Assembly (NCBI GenBank): GCA_963854735.1
Contig: OY978099.1
Span: 1,674,001 to 1,738,000 of the forward strand
DNA: 64,000 nucleotides
Origin: Marvania coccoides
Taxonomy: Eukaryota > Chlorophyta > Trebouxiophyceae > Chlorellales > Chlorellaceae
Direction: 5' to 3'
In this document: piece after piece, positions 52,791-62,871 of the stretch
Position numbering within the stretch: the first letter of the stretch is position 1
How the letters are laid out: every line of letters starts with the position of its first letter
Notes under the pieces: generated by a model
Told to the model about the DNA's origin: nothing
The model's input: only the letters and a program-made list of their open reading frames with translations
The model's database searches: none
Program-made: the position numbers and the translations under genes

Positions 52791-53460
52791 TCCAGGTCCA
52801 AACAAAACACGTAGATCCATAAAGCTGTAAAAGTTTACGGGCAACTGGGTTTAATGGGTTTACATCTGGTTGTTACGTCTCCTACAGAAGGTGCTCTTAT
52901 AGAGACCTGCAAGGCGACGTGCCACTTCCCGCCACAGTAAGGCGGGTACCCCCTTCCATCCGCTGGGATCGACCCCCGGTACGGTGGACGTACGGATACT
53001 GCCACTACGCCGGTGACCGCTCCGCCGCCCACAGTTAAGGCTCTGGCCCCCGCCTTCCGGAGTCCCCCAGCGGCGCGACCGACTAAAATTAAGGGAAAAG
53101 CAGGGTTCTCCTGACGGCTACGGCCCGTCAGGTTTGGGGTTCGCGCTTGGGCAATGCTGGCCCGCCCAGCACCCCTCCCATCTACAGCGGTCACTCAACC
53201 CCTGGCTAAAGGGTTTTTGATGTAGTACCCGGTGTGCTCACTGAAATAAGTGGCACCCGCCTTTTGTACCCGTCCATTAGAGACTGCGATACCACGGGGA
53301 AGTGATGCATCCGACGTTGCAGTGCAGTAAACTACCAAAGTTTACGCACTGGCAGCTTCAATGAGCTAACTAGTAGGGAGCGCGAACCACCGAACGTGTA
53401 TGCATAATAAATGGAAGTTAAATAAACATACTCATCTTGCAAAGTTTCATCTCATAACTT

Positions 53461-53487
53461 GACTCTCTCTCTGTCTCTCTCTCTCTC
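53461..53487. repeat. (CT)n microsatellite
   Basis: CTCTCTCTCTGT followed by CTCTCTCTCTCTCT just 3' of the retrotransposon tail on the minus strand. Confidence 0.9.
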
Positions 53488-53510
53488 CGTGCGCCAGTCT
53501 TGTACGCCTC

Positions 53511-54449
53511 CTACACGTCCTCCAGGATTGCCCGCACCAGGGCCGCCACCTGGGTGAGTTCTGCCTCCTCCAGCTCCAGCAGGCTTCTCGGCGTTGGTGA
53601 TGCAGCCAGCGCTGCAGTCGCCGGAGCGCGCGCTTGGAGGAGGGCGGGGCAGGTACGCAGGATGTGCGCGTCATGGTGCTGGCCCTGCTCCGCGCAGAGC
53701 GGGCACTGAGCTGGTGGGTGCCAAACTCTGCTCTCCCCCGCTCGTGGGACACGAATCCACCGCACCCCAAGCCGAAAGCGCGACAGCGCTGCTCTGTCCG
53801 CTCGCTGCAGCAAGCTGAGGTGGCGGTGCTGCTCGTACGCCTCGACGGTGAGCGGCATTTGGTACCAGGTGTCGAGGTAGTGGCGCATCTGCTGGCTGGG
53901 CGACGTCGTCAGTGCTGCCAGCCACTTCTCCTCAGCGTTGGTGTGCAGCAGCTCGGAGGCGTCGTCCTTGAGAGCCCCGGCAGTGGTCATGACACCCATC
54001 GCTTGCAGCATAGCGCGCGCCTCCGCTGCCCAGCACGGTGGTGCCGCCGCCCTCGGCGCCGCCGCCCTTGGCGCCGCCGCTTGCAGCCCAACCGCCGCCG
54101 CCGCCGCCGTCACCTCCACTGCTGCTCGCATCGCCTCATCTCCCTCCGCCATCTCCACGCTGGCCAGGAACGCCTGGCGGGCGAGGTGGTCCTCTGGGAG
54201 CTCGTGCAGACGAGTCCAAAAGCGCAGCACCGCTGTAGCGAAACGGATTTCCACCGGCCACATCGCTGCCTCCACCAGCAGCGCCGCCGTAGTGATCCCC
54301 ATCGTTGGAACCCCCAGCAGCGGGCGCAGAAAACACATGAGCAGGCGGTGGCTGCCTATATGGCTGCTGCCCAGCGGGTCTGCCGCCCACGCCGTCGCTG
54401 CTGCAGCCCCCCACACCTCCGTGCCGTACTCCAGGCATGGCAGCACCAT
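53511..54449 (-). pseudogene. Non-LTR retrotransposon C-terminal fragment
   Basis: One minus-strand frame of 312 residues opens MVLPCLEYGTEVWGAA, the post-polymerase block found in LINE-like reverse transcriptases (LEYG.EVWG). RLLMCFLRPLLGVP and an Ala-rich middle follow. Near the C-terminus CPLCAEQGQHHDAHILRTCP is a Cys/His knuckle typical of these proteins, after RFRLGVRWIRVPRAG. The endonuclease and the catalytic polymerase motifs are not in this frame, so the copy is 5' truncated. Opposite-strand frames here are GC-rich shadows. Confidence 0.72.
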
Positions 54450-54900
54450 GGGACGCAGATGTCCACTACCATGATGGGCGCCGCGCCGCGGACTTGCACA
54501 AAAGCTGGGTCAACCCGGCAGATGAGCGCCACCAAGCGCTCTTCATCCGCTGGGCGGTCCTTGCCATCCTGAACAATTGTCAGGAGGTAGCTCACCAGGG
54601 CGTGGGGGTCACGAATTCCATCGCGAAAGGCTGTGAAGGCTGAGGCGCCCTGGCAGGGGGAGAGCATCATCGAAGAAGAAATCAGCGATTTCTCGGGTCA
54701 CATGTCGGCCGACGTCCAGGCACGCCTTCTGCCACCGGCCGCCGCTGACCACGATTCCCAGCTTCCTTGCTGCGTCTTCCTTGAAGGCGTCGAGTTTGGA
54801 TGTCGGTACCTTGTGGAGGAGAGCTCTAACGGTGGAGAGGCGGTGGACGGCGTCGTCCAGGCTGCAAAAGAAGGGAGGGGGGAGGAAGGGGAGGAAGGGG
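54450..54900 (-). pseudogene. Unrecognised coding remnant upstream of the LINE tail
   Basis: Minus-strand segments look protein-like: LDDAVHRLSTVRALLHKVPT, KLGIVVSGGRWQKACLDVGR and HVTREIADFFFDDALPLP in one frame, then DGIRDPHALVSYLLTIVQDG, ERLVALICRVDPAF in another, shifting again before the LINE frame. They could be the preceding part of the same element with frameshifts, or another gene. Not recognised. Confidence 0.35.
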
Positions 54901-56395
54901 GGAAAGGTTAATATTAGCAATGCGTCGGTCTTGGGGACGTGACAGGAGGGTGCATCCGGCGAAATCGTGCTTCTGGCATCCTGCGAGATCTTGCATTCTG
55001 GCGTCCGGCGAGATCATGCTTCCGGCTTCTGGCCCACTTTGCCGGATATCCGTATATCCTCGTATAGCCTCCGTGGTATCATGCATCCGGCTAGTTCATG
55101 CTTCTGGCTAGATCGTGCACCCCAGGCAGCCAGACGCGGTCAGGGGGGGGTGGCAGCCCCATCCATCGTGCCTCTGGCCCCTGTGAGGGCGCGAATGAGC
55201 CTTCCGGCACCCGAAGTTGGCCGCTAGGGGTGCCATGGGTACATCCGCGGCCTGGGGGTAAGATGTGATTCCGGCAGTACTCACTCAGCGATTTGCGGTT
55301 GAGTGGCCGGAATCGCTGGGGATGCGGGCGGCTGGGACATTGCAGCGCTTTATAGCTGGACGAGTTGCTGTATGGCGGGCAAAGCGGGCGAGTAGGCCGC
55401 GAAATTTCAGCGAGTAAAATTAGATGTGATTTTGGCACGGGGTTGGAATGCGGCAGGGCAGACTCCGAGGGTCCAAGGGCATTTGTGTTGGTTTGAACTG
55501 TTTTTTTTTTTTTTTTTTATATATACATTGGAGCAGCAGTTTACAGGTTTACAGCGGAGGTGGCGGTGGCCTGGTCGGCATAGAGCCTGCGGGCCCTGGC
55601 TCGTTGATTAATAAAGGAATTATATTGGCGTTAATCGTGGAGTGGCTCATGCGGTGGGCAAGCAGCTGGGCTTCTCTACGGGGGATGCGGCAGGCATCAG
55701 TAAAGTCGAAGAAGGTGTTAAGTAAACGAATAAACGTGATAAATTTAAGAACGTAATACTAACGATTTTTTTTATTTTTTTTTCGAAATTTTGACTACTA
55801 GTTTAACTAGTAGTCAAATGTAATACAATTCGATTTGCAAAATAATACAAATGTTCTTACTCATTTCACAGTGATACAAGTAATATAAATATACACATTA
55901 CTTAATATTTTATATTTTGCGAACTTTTATATACTGCTCCTTTTCGCCAACTCGAGCGAATGATATTGCAAAATGGCATATTTGGGAATGGGGTTGAAGA
56001 CCCGTGTTTGGGCGCGCCAAAATTTTGCCGACCAAAAAACGCGTTTTCGAAACCTACCTCCTCCCTGCCCGGCGAGCGCCGGGGCCGGTCGTTTGCGGGC
56101 GCGCCGTCCGCGGCTGCCTGCGTCATTCTTAGGTTGCCGAATTATAAAACGGGCCCCTGGGGCGGAGCTTCTGGATGCTTCCGTCGCCCTGTCCTGCTTT
56201 CTTTTGCTTTGCCGACCTTGCCGTTGTGCTGTTCCCCGCTCGTGGCTTCCTTAATTATTATTCCTGTAATTTCTTAAATTGTTTTCCTGACTGTGACAGT
56301 ATCTAAAGAATTCCGAGAGGAAGGCACAACGGCCTGGACCCCTGCTTGTTGGAGGCGAAGATTCCGTACTCCCCGCCCCCCGCTCCTGAGCTGCC
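54901..56395. other. Spacer with a degenerate 24-bp tandem repeat
   Basis: No supported gene. Units of 24-25 bp related to CATCCGGCGAGATCATGCTT run from 54953 to about 55115. A T homopolymer lies at 55501-55518, followed by AT-rich DNA to 55960. Confidence 0.5.
54953..55115 (+). repeat. Degenerate 24-25-bp tandem repeat
   Basis: Successive units at 54953-54976, 54977-55001 and 55002-55025 share C.TCC.GCGA.ATC.TGCTTCTGG, and related units recur near 55083-55115. Confidence 0.65.
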
Positions 56396-57407
56396 ATGCC
56401 CCAGGCATCTCGGAAAAGAAAGGCAATGGCGGCGAATGGTGGAAAGGGTGTAAAACGCCGCCGCGCTGCTGTGCCGCCGCCGCCGCTGCCGCCTGCCCTG
56501 CTGCCCCTGTCCTGGCCGCGCCCGGCGATGGGGGAGGAGAAATTTGCTGCGCTAGAGGGTGAGTGGGAGGCCCTGTGCTCCGCGGCGGTGCCGAAGATGG
56601 TATGCTGCGCGCATTGCGGGGTCGTCCGTCTTGGCAACCAGCCGGTGCGAGGGGCCCGCGTGTCAGCTTCCGACGTGCCGCCGTACGCTTTCTGCGCGCC
56701 ACACATGCTGCCGTACATTGTCGATGGCTCCGGCAGGTGGTGGGTTTGCGACAAATGCATGAAAACCCGGAAATCAACCGTTGATTTCCGCGTTTTCATG
56801 GACCGCCGATACCTGACCGCTCTCCTCGCTGTGCCGCTGCAGCATGCCCAGCTCCTGTCTGTGCTTGACGTCGGGCTCAACCTAGAGCGCCGCATGGGCG
56901 GGTACCTTGGCCGCCTTGAGCGCAGCAGCCTGCTGGACTGCCCACTGATTGCGTGGCACGGCGGCATTCCGAACTGGGAAGGCCCGCCTCCTTGCCTGCA
57001 AGAAATTTTTGCAAGGAACATGGCTGAGAATCCCATTGTTCAACGGTACCTGACGTTGCTTGAGCACGCTCACCCAACGCATCGTTTGCCGCTGTTGTCT
57101 GCTACTGCGGTTTCGGACATCCTGGCGGTCGGCCGCGCTCGGAACCCTGTCTTTCAGACATTCGCAGAAGAGATGCGCCTGAGGGCGAGCCTGCTCACCG
57201 CTGTGTTGGGCGAGGCCAACCTCAGGGCGCCGCCGGACGATGGCCGCTACGACTGTGGTAGGCTCGCTCCGCCTCAGAAGCCGAAGCCAGCACCGAGGAG
57301 GAGGAGGACGAGAAGGAGGAGGACGCCACCGCCGCCGCCGACGAAACGCAGCCGCCCGCGCACCACAGGCCCCAGCACACCCCAAAAACGAAGGCGGACG
57401 GAGCATG
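56396..57407 (+). CDS. Cys-rich protein of the GIY-YIG/PIF1 module, with acidic C-terminal frame
   Basis: A GC-rich frame from ATG 56396 begins with a basic nuclear-signal-like stretch (RKRKAMAANGGKGVKRRR). It then has paired cysteines: MVCCAHCGVVRL, YAFCAPHMLPYI and WWVCDKCMKTRKS, a likely zinc-binding unit like those ahead of Helitron-type proteins. A helical part follows (LERRMGGYLGRLERSSLLDC). The plotted frame continues past 57240 as a basic tail. Another frame there reads EAEASTEEEEDEKEEDATAA and stops at GGAGCATGA, overlapping the ATG of the GIY-YIG gene. The second module at 59770 also ends in an acidic tail, so the acidic frame may be the original end. No replication-initiator HUH motif was seen. 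Role unknown. Confidence 0.5.
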
Positions 57408-57818
57408 AAGCAAATTTACTGCATCACCCAACGCGCCTCCGGCCGCAAATACTTAGGTTGCTCAACAAACGCTCGGCGGCGTTTTAAAGAACGCCGTCGC
57501 CCCCCGATGATAAAGGACATCAGCCCAGGCATCCCATTCGACAACCAATTCGACCTGGCCATCCTCGCCACCGCCACCAGCCTCCCCCACGCCACCGCAC
57601 TGGAGCAGCACTACATCTCCACCCTAAACACGCGCCCCAGCGGGGTACAACACGCTCCCAGGCAAGCCCAGCTCCTCGCGGCAGTACTGGTGGCTACACC
57701 GCCGCGGCAAAATTTGAGGGCCCCGCCGTTCTCAAAACCACCCACGACGCGCACAGAACAACGAAACTGCACCCAGCTGCAACAACATGCTCCTGGACAA
57801 GATCCCCTTCTGGTCTGA
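57405..57818 (+). CDS. GIY-YIG endonuclease domain protein, copy 1
   Basis: A 137-residue frame starts at ATG 57405, inside the ATGA that ends the upstream acidic frame. KQIYCITQRASGRKYLGCST is the GIY-YIG pair, with Arg-rich RRRFKERRRPP just after. ALEQHYISTLNTRPSG carries the catalytic Glu region. The domain ends near residue 85 and the rest is probably out-of-domain readthrough. Such nucleases nick or cut DNA in mobile elements and repair proteins. A paralogue lies at 60610, and nucleotide similarity extends from the ATG to about 57718, so one copied the other. The PIF1-like gene overlaps its 3' end in another frame. Confidence 0.8.
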   Translation: MKQIYCITQRASGRKYLGCSTNARRRFKERRRPPMIKDISPGIPFDNQFDLAILATATSLPHATALEQHYISTLNTRPSGVQHAPRQAQLLAAVLVATPPRQNLRAPPFSKPPTTRTEQRNCTQLQQHAPGQDPLLV

Positions 57819-59335
57819 AGACAGCCTCCTCAGCCCCGAAAACGACGAGGGCAGCTACTTCTTCGAGTGCATCCTGCGGGGCCTCCTCGCTTCGGAGCAC
57901 GACCTTGAAGACATCACCAGAAACTACTGCGCCCGCAGGATGTCGCACGGCGACGCCCCCCAAGCAATCCTCCAGCGCATCCTGCAGCGATTCCCCCTCG
58001 ACAGGGCGTATGACGAGCTGGAAAACAAAGGCAGCCCCGCTTCTCCGCACGAAATCATAGCCGCCCTGCGCCGCGCTATGAATATCGATGACCAGCACGC
58101 TGTCGAGCCAGAGCGGGACTCGCTGGCAGCCGGCGCTGCCTTGCCCCCCCCCCCCCCTTGAGCCCTGAGCAGTACGGCGTCTGGCAGGCGGTTATGGCAC
58201 AGCGCACTGGCATTATCGACATCGACGGGCCCCCCAGATGCGGGAAAACATTCCTTATGAAGCACCTCGTCCGGGACCTGCGTGCCGCTGGGAGGAAGGT
58301 CCTGGTGTGCGCCACCACTGGCGCCGCCGCTTCGCGCCTCGGCCATTCTGCCAACACGGTGCACTCCACCTTTGGGCTCGACCCTAGGCGCAGCTACGCC
58401 AACGCGCCCCTCCCAAGAGATTCGTACCAGTACAACCGGGTGAAAGAAGTCGACGTCACCATTATCGACGAGTCCTCCATGCTGACTATCGACGTCTTCG
58501 TGCATGTCCTGCAGCGCCTGCAGCAGCTCGATTCCTCAAACACCCCCAGCGCTTTCATGGAGAACCACCTCATCATCCTAGTCGGCGACAGCGGCCAACT
58601 CCCGCCCATATGCAAACACCAGCGCGCGGAAACCCTCGCCCGCCAAGCAACAGAACAGCGCCGTCACCAGCACGACGCCACCACCAACGAGGCCGCCGAC
58701 GACAACGAAGAGGATGGCGTCCAAGAGGTTTGCAAACTATGCCACTTCTCACAATCGCCCTGGGTGGAAAGCGCCACGAAGCTGCAGTTGACGACGTCCA
58801 TGCTCCCCGCCGAGGACCCGGGCCTCCTCGAGTTCCTCAACATCATCAGGCGCCGCCAGCCCACCGATGGGCCACAGCGCCGGGCTGCCACAAGCTCCCC
58901 AAAATCGCTGTCGGCGCGCGCGTGGCGTTCACACAAAACATCGACGTCCACTTGGGGGCCGCAAACGGCACACTGAGTACCTTCCTCCACACGCGGAAAT
59001 ATCGCGGCCAAACGAGAACCATCTTCGTGATGCCAGACGGCCGCGACAAGCCACTCTGGGTGCGCAGGCTGTCCACCGCCAAGTTGGCCTTCCAGGGCAC
59101 GCAGTTCTGGAAAAGCACGTTCCCACTGCAGCTCGCGTACGCCATCACCGTCCACCGCGCGCAAGGCGCCACGCTGGCATGCCACACGCTATGCGTCATT
59201 AAAAAAGCGTTTGCGCCGGCGCAGCTGTACGTCATGTTCTCCAGGGTCACCACGCGGAAATACCTCTTCCTCCTACGCCTCCCAAAGCCCTCCGATTTCG
59301 TGCCTATACCACCTGAATTTCTGCGGCATCGTTAA
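57787..59335 (+). pseudogene. PIF1-family helicase, frameshifted and internally deleted
   Basis: The frame from 57787 (FWSEDSLLSPENDEGSYFFE, REGION to 58145) runs into a C homopolymer at 58145-58157, after which the frame changes. The helicase core then reads LSPEQYGVW, GPPRCGKTFLMKHLV (Walker A, with Cys-Gly-Lys-Thr), KVLVCATTGAAASRLG, VHSTFGLDP, VTIIDESSMLTIDVF (Walker B) and LILVGDSGQLPP, as in PIF1/Helitron helicases. At about 58858-58890 the frame shifts again and jumps to KIAVGARVAFTQNIDVHLGA, then FPLQLAYAITVHRAQGATL and QLYVMFSRVT, the last helicase motifs. Roughly 150-200 residues that normally lie between are absent. It cannot make a full helicase as it stands. Confidence 0.8.
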
Positions 59336-59769
59336 AAGAAATTAACCCCATTGTAAAACCAACACCAACAACGACAATCAAAATACGCCCTCAAAGTTAG
59401 CCCAGCTCTCGCGGACCCTCACCGGCACAGCGCCACAACGCTCGACTCGCGCGCCATCAACATCCCACCCCGTCAGGCAGCCACACAGCGAACCTCCTCT
59501 CCCCCCTCAATCTCCCCCAGCCCGAAAACTTCCAACACCGCAAAGAGCGCTCCTCCCGCCGCCCCACCACACCTCCACGGCGCCCAAAATTACCACTTCA
59601 TCTGCCAGCTCCGCCGCTCCCCAAAACAGCAGGAATCCACAGCAAACTGCCGCGCGCGAAATTAAAAAACCTTTCTTCTCCTCGCCAGCAGCCTTGGACC
59701 CCAACAGGCAGCATTACAATCACCGGCCCGCCGCTCCAGCGCACAGAAAACCACAAACCCATCAACACC
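59336..59769. other. GC-rich spacer between the two modules
   Basis: No frame with recognisable motifs. It is C-rich on the plus strand and may be the 5' leader of the second module. Confidence 0.4.
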
Positions 59770-60562
59770 ATGTCGAACAAGAGCGCACCCATCGACAAAC
59801 AGGCGCTGCTGCAGCAGTTCGTCGCAGCAAGCACCCAGCAGCCTCCCACCCAAAGGACGAGCCAAGAAACGGCCGACCGCACTTACGACAGGCTCACCGA
59901 GAAGCAAAAGCACTACCTCTCCGAGCTCGGCGCCCGCGACGCCGACATCCGCAAGGAGTTTCTTTAAACCCACACCGCTGACGAAGAGCCAAGAAGACGC
60001 CGTCTTCAAGAAATACAAGGAGCTGCGCACCAACGACACGCCCAGAGGCAGGACGCTGGACATGCTCGGCAAACTGGGCATGCCAGAGGACGAGCTGGCC
60101 TCCTTCAAGACAAAAGAGGCGCCCAAGACCGCGTGGCGGACCATACTCCCTCCCCCCCTACTCGACTCCTACCAGGCGGGGGTCCTCGTCTACAAGCATG
60201 AATACGACGTAAACCAAATCAAAACGCAAACCAACTTGGCCGCCGCCAACCTGATCCAGGCCCTTCAGAAAGCAAGCACTTCGCCAGCGGCCGAACCCAC
60301 CCCAACGACGCCCGCCCCCACGGGGCCGTCCACCTCAGACGCCGAAACCAGCACCGACGAGGAGGAGGAGGAGGAGGAGGAGGAGGAGGAGGAGGAGGAG
60401 GAGGAGGAGGAGGAGGAGGAGGAGGAGGAGGAGGAGGAGGAGGAGGAGGAGGAGGAGGAGGAGGAGGAGGAGGAGGAGGAGGAGGAGGAGGAGGAGGAGG
60501 AGGACATCGCGCCGCCGCCGAAGAAACGCGGCCGCCCGCCCACCGCAGCCACCGGCGCATAA
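59770..60562 (+). CDS. Module B protein with long Glu tract (frame change at CTT-TAA)
   Basis: It starts at ATG 59770 (MSNKSAPIDKQALLQQFVAA) and runs to RDADIRKEFL, where TAA stops it at 59965-59967. The next frame resumes without loss at KPTPLTKSQEDAVFKKYKEL, so a +1 step there gives one protein of about 263 residues. It continues through LGKLGMPEDELASF and LLDSYQAGVLVYKHEYDVNQ, then about 48 consecutive Glu codons (GAG array 60359-60503) and ends with a basic AT-hook-like KKRGRPPTA. The acidic tract recalls the tail upstream of the first GIY-YIG gene. Probably a nuclear or DNA-associated element protein. Function unknown. Confidence 0.5.
60359..60503 (+). repeat. (GAG)n trinucleotide array
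   Basis: About 48 uninterrupted GAG/GGA units encoding poly-Glu in the module B frame. Confidence 0.95.
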
Positions 60563-60574
60563 AAAAAAGCGAAA

Positions 60575-60603
60575 GCTTTAGGGTTAGGGTTGAAACCTAA
60601 AGC
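60575..60603. repeat. Hairpin containing two TTTAGGG-like units
   Basis: GCTTTAGG pairs with CCTAAAGC around a loop holding GTTAGGGTT. It sits between the stop of the Glu-tract protein and the ATG of the second GIY-YIG gene. Confidence 0.75.
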
Positions 60604-60609
60604 CGTGAC

Positions 60610-61041
60610 ATGAAGCAAATTTACGCCATCACCCACAGCGCCTCCGGCCGCAAATACGTGGGTAGCTCGACAGACGCCCAGCGGCGTTTTAAACAACACC
60701 GCCGCCCGCCCCAAAAAATGAAAAAAGACATCAACCCAGACATCCCGGTCGACGACCAATTCGACCTGGCCGTCCTCGCCACCGCCACCAGCCTCCCCCA
60801 CGCCATCACGGAGCAGCACTACATCTCCACCCTAAACACGCGAGCCCCAGCGGGCTACAACACCCTCCCAGGCACACCGCCTCCTCGCAGCAGTACTGGT
60901 GGCTCCACCGCCGCGACAATTTTTTTTTTTTTTTTTTTTTTTGGTAGCGCCCAACGCCATGCATTCCCCTGCTCTTGCTGTTGCACCTCGCGGCACAGTC
61001 CCTCATTCTTCGTTTCTTACGTGCAACCATTTTTTACATGA
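60610..61041 (+). CDS. GIY-YIG endonuclease domain protein, copy 2
   Basis: ATG 60610 opens KQIYAITHSASGRKYVGSST with RRFKQHRRPP following, and ITEQHYISTLNTRAPAGYN with the Glu region and the family GYN end. The domain is complete within about 90 residues. Beyond residue 103 the frame crosses a run of about 23 T (60919-60941) and the remaining residues are unlikely to be native. Nucleotide similarity with copy 1 covers the domain and stops at the T run. It is probably a DNA-nicking nuclease of the same element family. Confidence 0.78.
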   Translation: MKQIYAITHSASGRKYVGSSTDAQRRFKQHRRPPQKMKKDINPDIPVDDQFDLAVLATATSLPHAITEQHYISTLNTRAPAGYNTLPGTPPPRSSTGGSTAATIFFFFFFFGSAQRHAFPCSCCCTSRHSPSFFVSYVQPFFT

Positions 61042-62054
61042 CGTGTAAACACCGCAGCCGCGAAAACCGCGCCCTCGATTCCTCCTCCCAAAAGCCGACG
61101 GCCTTCGGCGCGGCCGCCTAGAAATAGAAAGCTCCCCTGCCGCCCCGCGCCCCCGGGCTCGCCTGCCGCGCCCTGCACGCTGCCTGCGCCTGAAGCCTCC
61201 CATTCGTGCCCCCAGGGGCCTCGTTCCAGTTCCCCTAATAGGCAATTATGAAAAGCTATTCATTTTCTCATATCCCAAATAGGAGGAGAGTGGAAAATTC
61301 ATTTTCTCATTTTTCTGAGTGCGCAATATGGGCGACCCCCGCCTGGCCAGGCGCCCCTTCTTTTTTTCTTCGCGAATACTCAATTAATCAAAAATCTGTC
61401 TTGTGGAATCAAAGGTAATATAAATAGAAACCGATTCCACTCACAAGCTGGGGAAATAATCAAACTCAGCGAGTGTTCTATTCATTTTTAGATGCAATAC
61501 TGAGAGTTTCGGAAATGCGAGATTTTTTGCTAGGTGAGGGCCAGCGTTCATTTACACCGGTTTCTCAATGCATTTCAACTCCCTTGGGGTGGTTTTGGAC
61601 ATTAAAAAAGGCGCCTGAATATTTTTGAATTTTATGACGATCGTTGCTGGGCAACAAACCACTCACACGGCAGGGAGACGACTTCAATTGCGGCGTCTAC
61701 TCTTGCTGGTACCTCCGTCAGCTGCTGCGGGGCTGCCCAATCGAGCCTAGCTTCCCCGCAAACAATTCCGCCGGCATATCGCCCTGGCCATCTTCATGGC
61801 GGGCCGGGATATGAGGGGAGGCGCGGCGATTGGATGAATCATCGCATTTAATATATTAAATTAAAGTAAACTACACAGAAAGAGTAGAGGTGTACGATTT
61901 TCTTCTCTTCTAATTTCAAATTTTAACACAATCAAAGCTCTTCTGGTTATTTTTATGCATTATCATGTACTAACAAAAATAAATTTCTACTCAGTCACGG
62001 TTAAATATCTCATTTCATTCCTAAATCATAAATGTAATCATTTCATGGCCTCCG
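61042..62054. other. Spacer, GC-rich then AT-rich
   Basis: No supported gene. CTGAGTGCGCAATATG at 61315-61330 has a near-exact inverted counterpart at 63047-63062, close to matching TTCATTTCTCAT-type runs, so the two may bound a duplicated or inserted segment of about 1.7 kb. Confidence 0.4.
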
Positions 62055-62871
62055 TCAGTTCACCTCTTCTACGGGCCTGCTGCGAAACAGATTTGCCACG
62101 TTTGGAAAAGACAGCGTGCCATCCATGTTCTTTTCGTTCTTCACCGCCGCCCATATTCTGATGTGGCCCCGCACCTGCAGCGTCAAACCTTTGGCCGACA
62201 ATTTGTACTTTTCCAAAAATGGGAGGCTCTGGGGATCGCGCTTGAGCTCCGCCTCTTCTTTGGCAGCCGTCTTTGCTGCGTCCCTCTCTGCCCGCTCCTC
62301 TGCTGTCAGCCTGCACCTCCCTCCTTTTCCAGCCTTCCTCTCCTCGCTGATGGGCTGCGCGTAGTCGTTGTCATCCTCGTGGTCGGTTTCCGGAACGGCG
62401 TCCTCCCGCTCTGGTGACCCCAACAGCCCCGCTGCCGCCAACACCTCCTCGTCCACCGCCTCACCCTCAGCAATCCGCGTAGAACGCCTGGTTGCGCGAC
62501 GCCCTTCGAGGATGGGCTGCTGCAGGATGTCATGTTTGTTCTTGCTGCCCTTCTTCCTCCCTCGCTTACCCTTTTCCCTGGCAACAGCGGGGTCAGGTCG
62601 GGACCCATCAGGCAGAATGGCGTCTTCGTCGCGCGCTGCAGCGCCCTGCTGGTTGGAGATGTTCTCAAGCGGCAGGCGGGCCTTGGGGGTCCTTTCGTAC
62701 TTTGCGTCTGGAGCAAATAGATCGGTTTAATTCAGAGATAACATCTGCAAGGCGAAGAAAGAGGCCACCAAATCATCTGCATCGCGCTTATTTGGGTACA
62801 GGCGAAATTATGTAGTTGTTGGATGCCGAGCGGGGCCTCGAATCCTTCACTTCCTTCGTTTGGCGAGGCAT
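62055..62871 (-). CDS. Unknown nuclear-looking protein with AT-hook-like motif
   Basis: The main exon runs from 62707 (after a GCTCCAG acceptor) to the stop at 62055. It reads DAKYERTPKARLPLENISNQ, REKGKRGRKKGSKNKHDILQ (AT-hook-like, basic), TRRSTRIAEGEAVDEEVL, an acidic stretch (ETDHEDDNDYAQPISEER), a Lys/Glu coiled part and VRGHIRIWAAVKNEKNMDG near the end. A likely first exon starts at ATG 62871 (MPRQTKEVKDSRPRSASNNY); its join to the main exon is unresolved. The family is not recognised. A plus-strand frame with a closely similar start opens at 63971, so this is one of at least two local paralogues. Confidence 0.5.

Larger units (their letters stand above)
51045..53446. other. Repeat-bearing spacer (R3, R1, R4 copies)
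   Basis: No supported gene. It holds R3 copy 2, R1 copy 4 and R4 copy 2 (inverted). A segment at 52902-52951 matches 26965-27014. Confidence 0.6.

Noticed and set aside
53594..54572. Long plus-strand frames opposite the LINE tail
   Set aside because: The minus strand carries the recognisable LEYG.EVWG and Cys/His knuckle; the plus frames have no motifs.
54953..55115. CRISPR-like array
   Set aside because: The 24-bp units are directly adjacent and degenerate, with no unique spacers, in a eukaryotic context.
57694..59253. Minus-strand frames opposite the PIF1 helicase
   Set aside because: The plus strand has Walker A and B motifs; the opposite frames are compositional mirrors.
60575..60603. 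Telomeric repeat (TTTAGGG)n
   Set aside because: Only about two units are present and they form the loop of a hairpin between two ORFs, so there is no telomere array.
60919..60941. Poly(A) tail of a retro-copied gene (seen as T on the plus strand)
   Set aside because: The GIY-YIG gene it follows is on the plus strand, so a tail would be A, not T; no minus-strand gene ends there.
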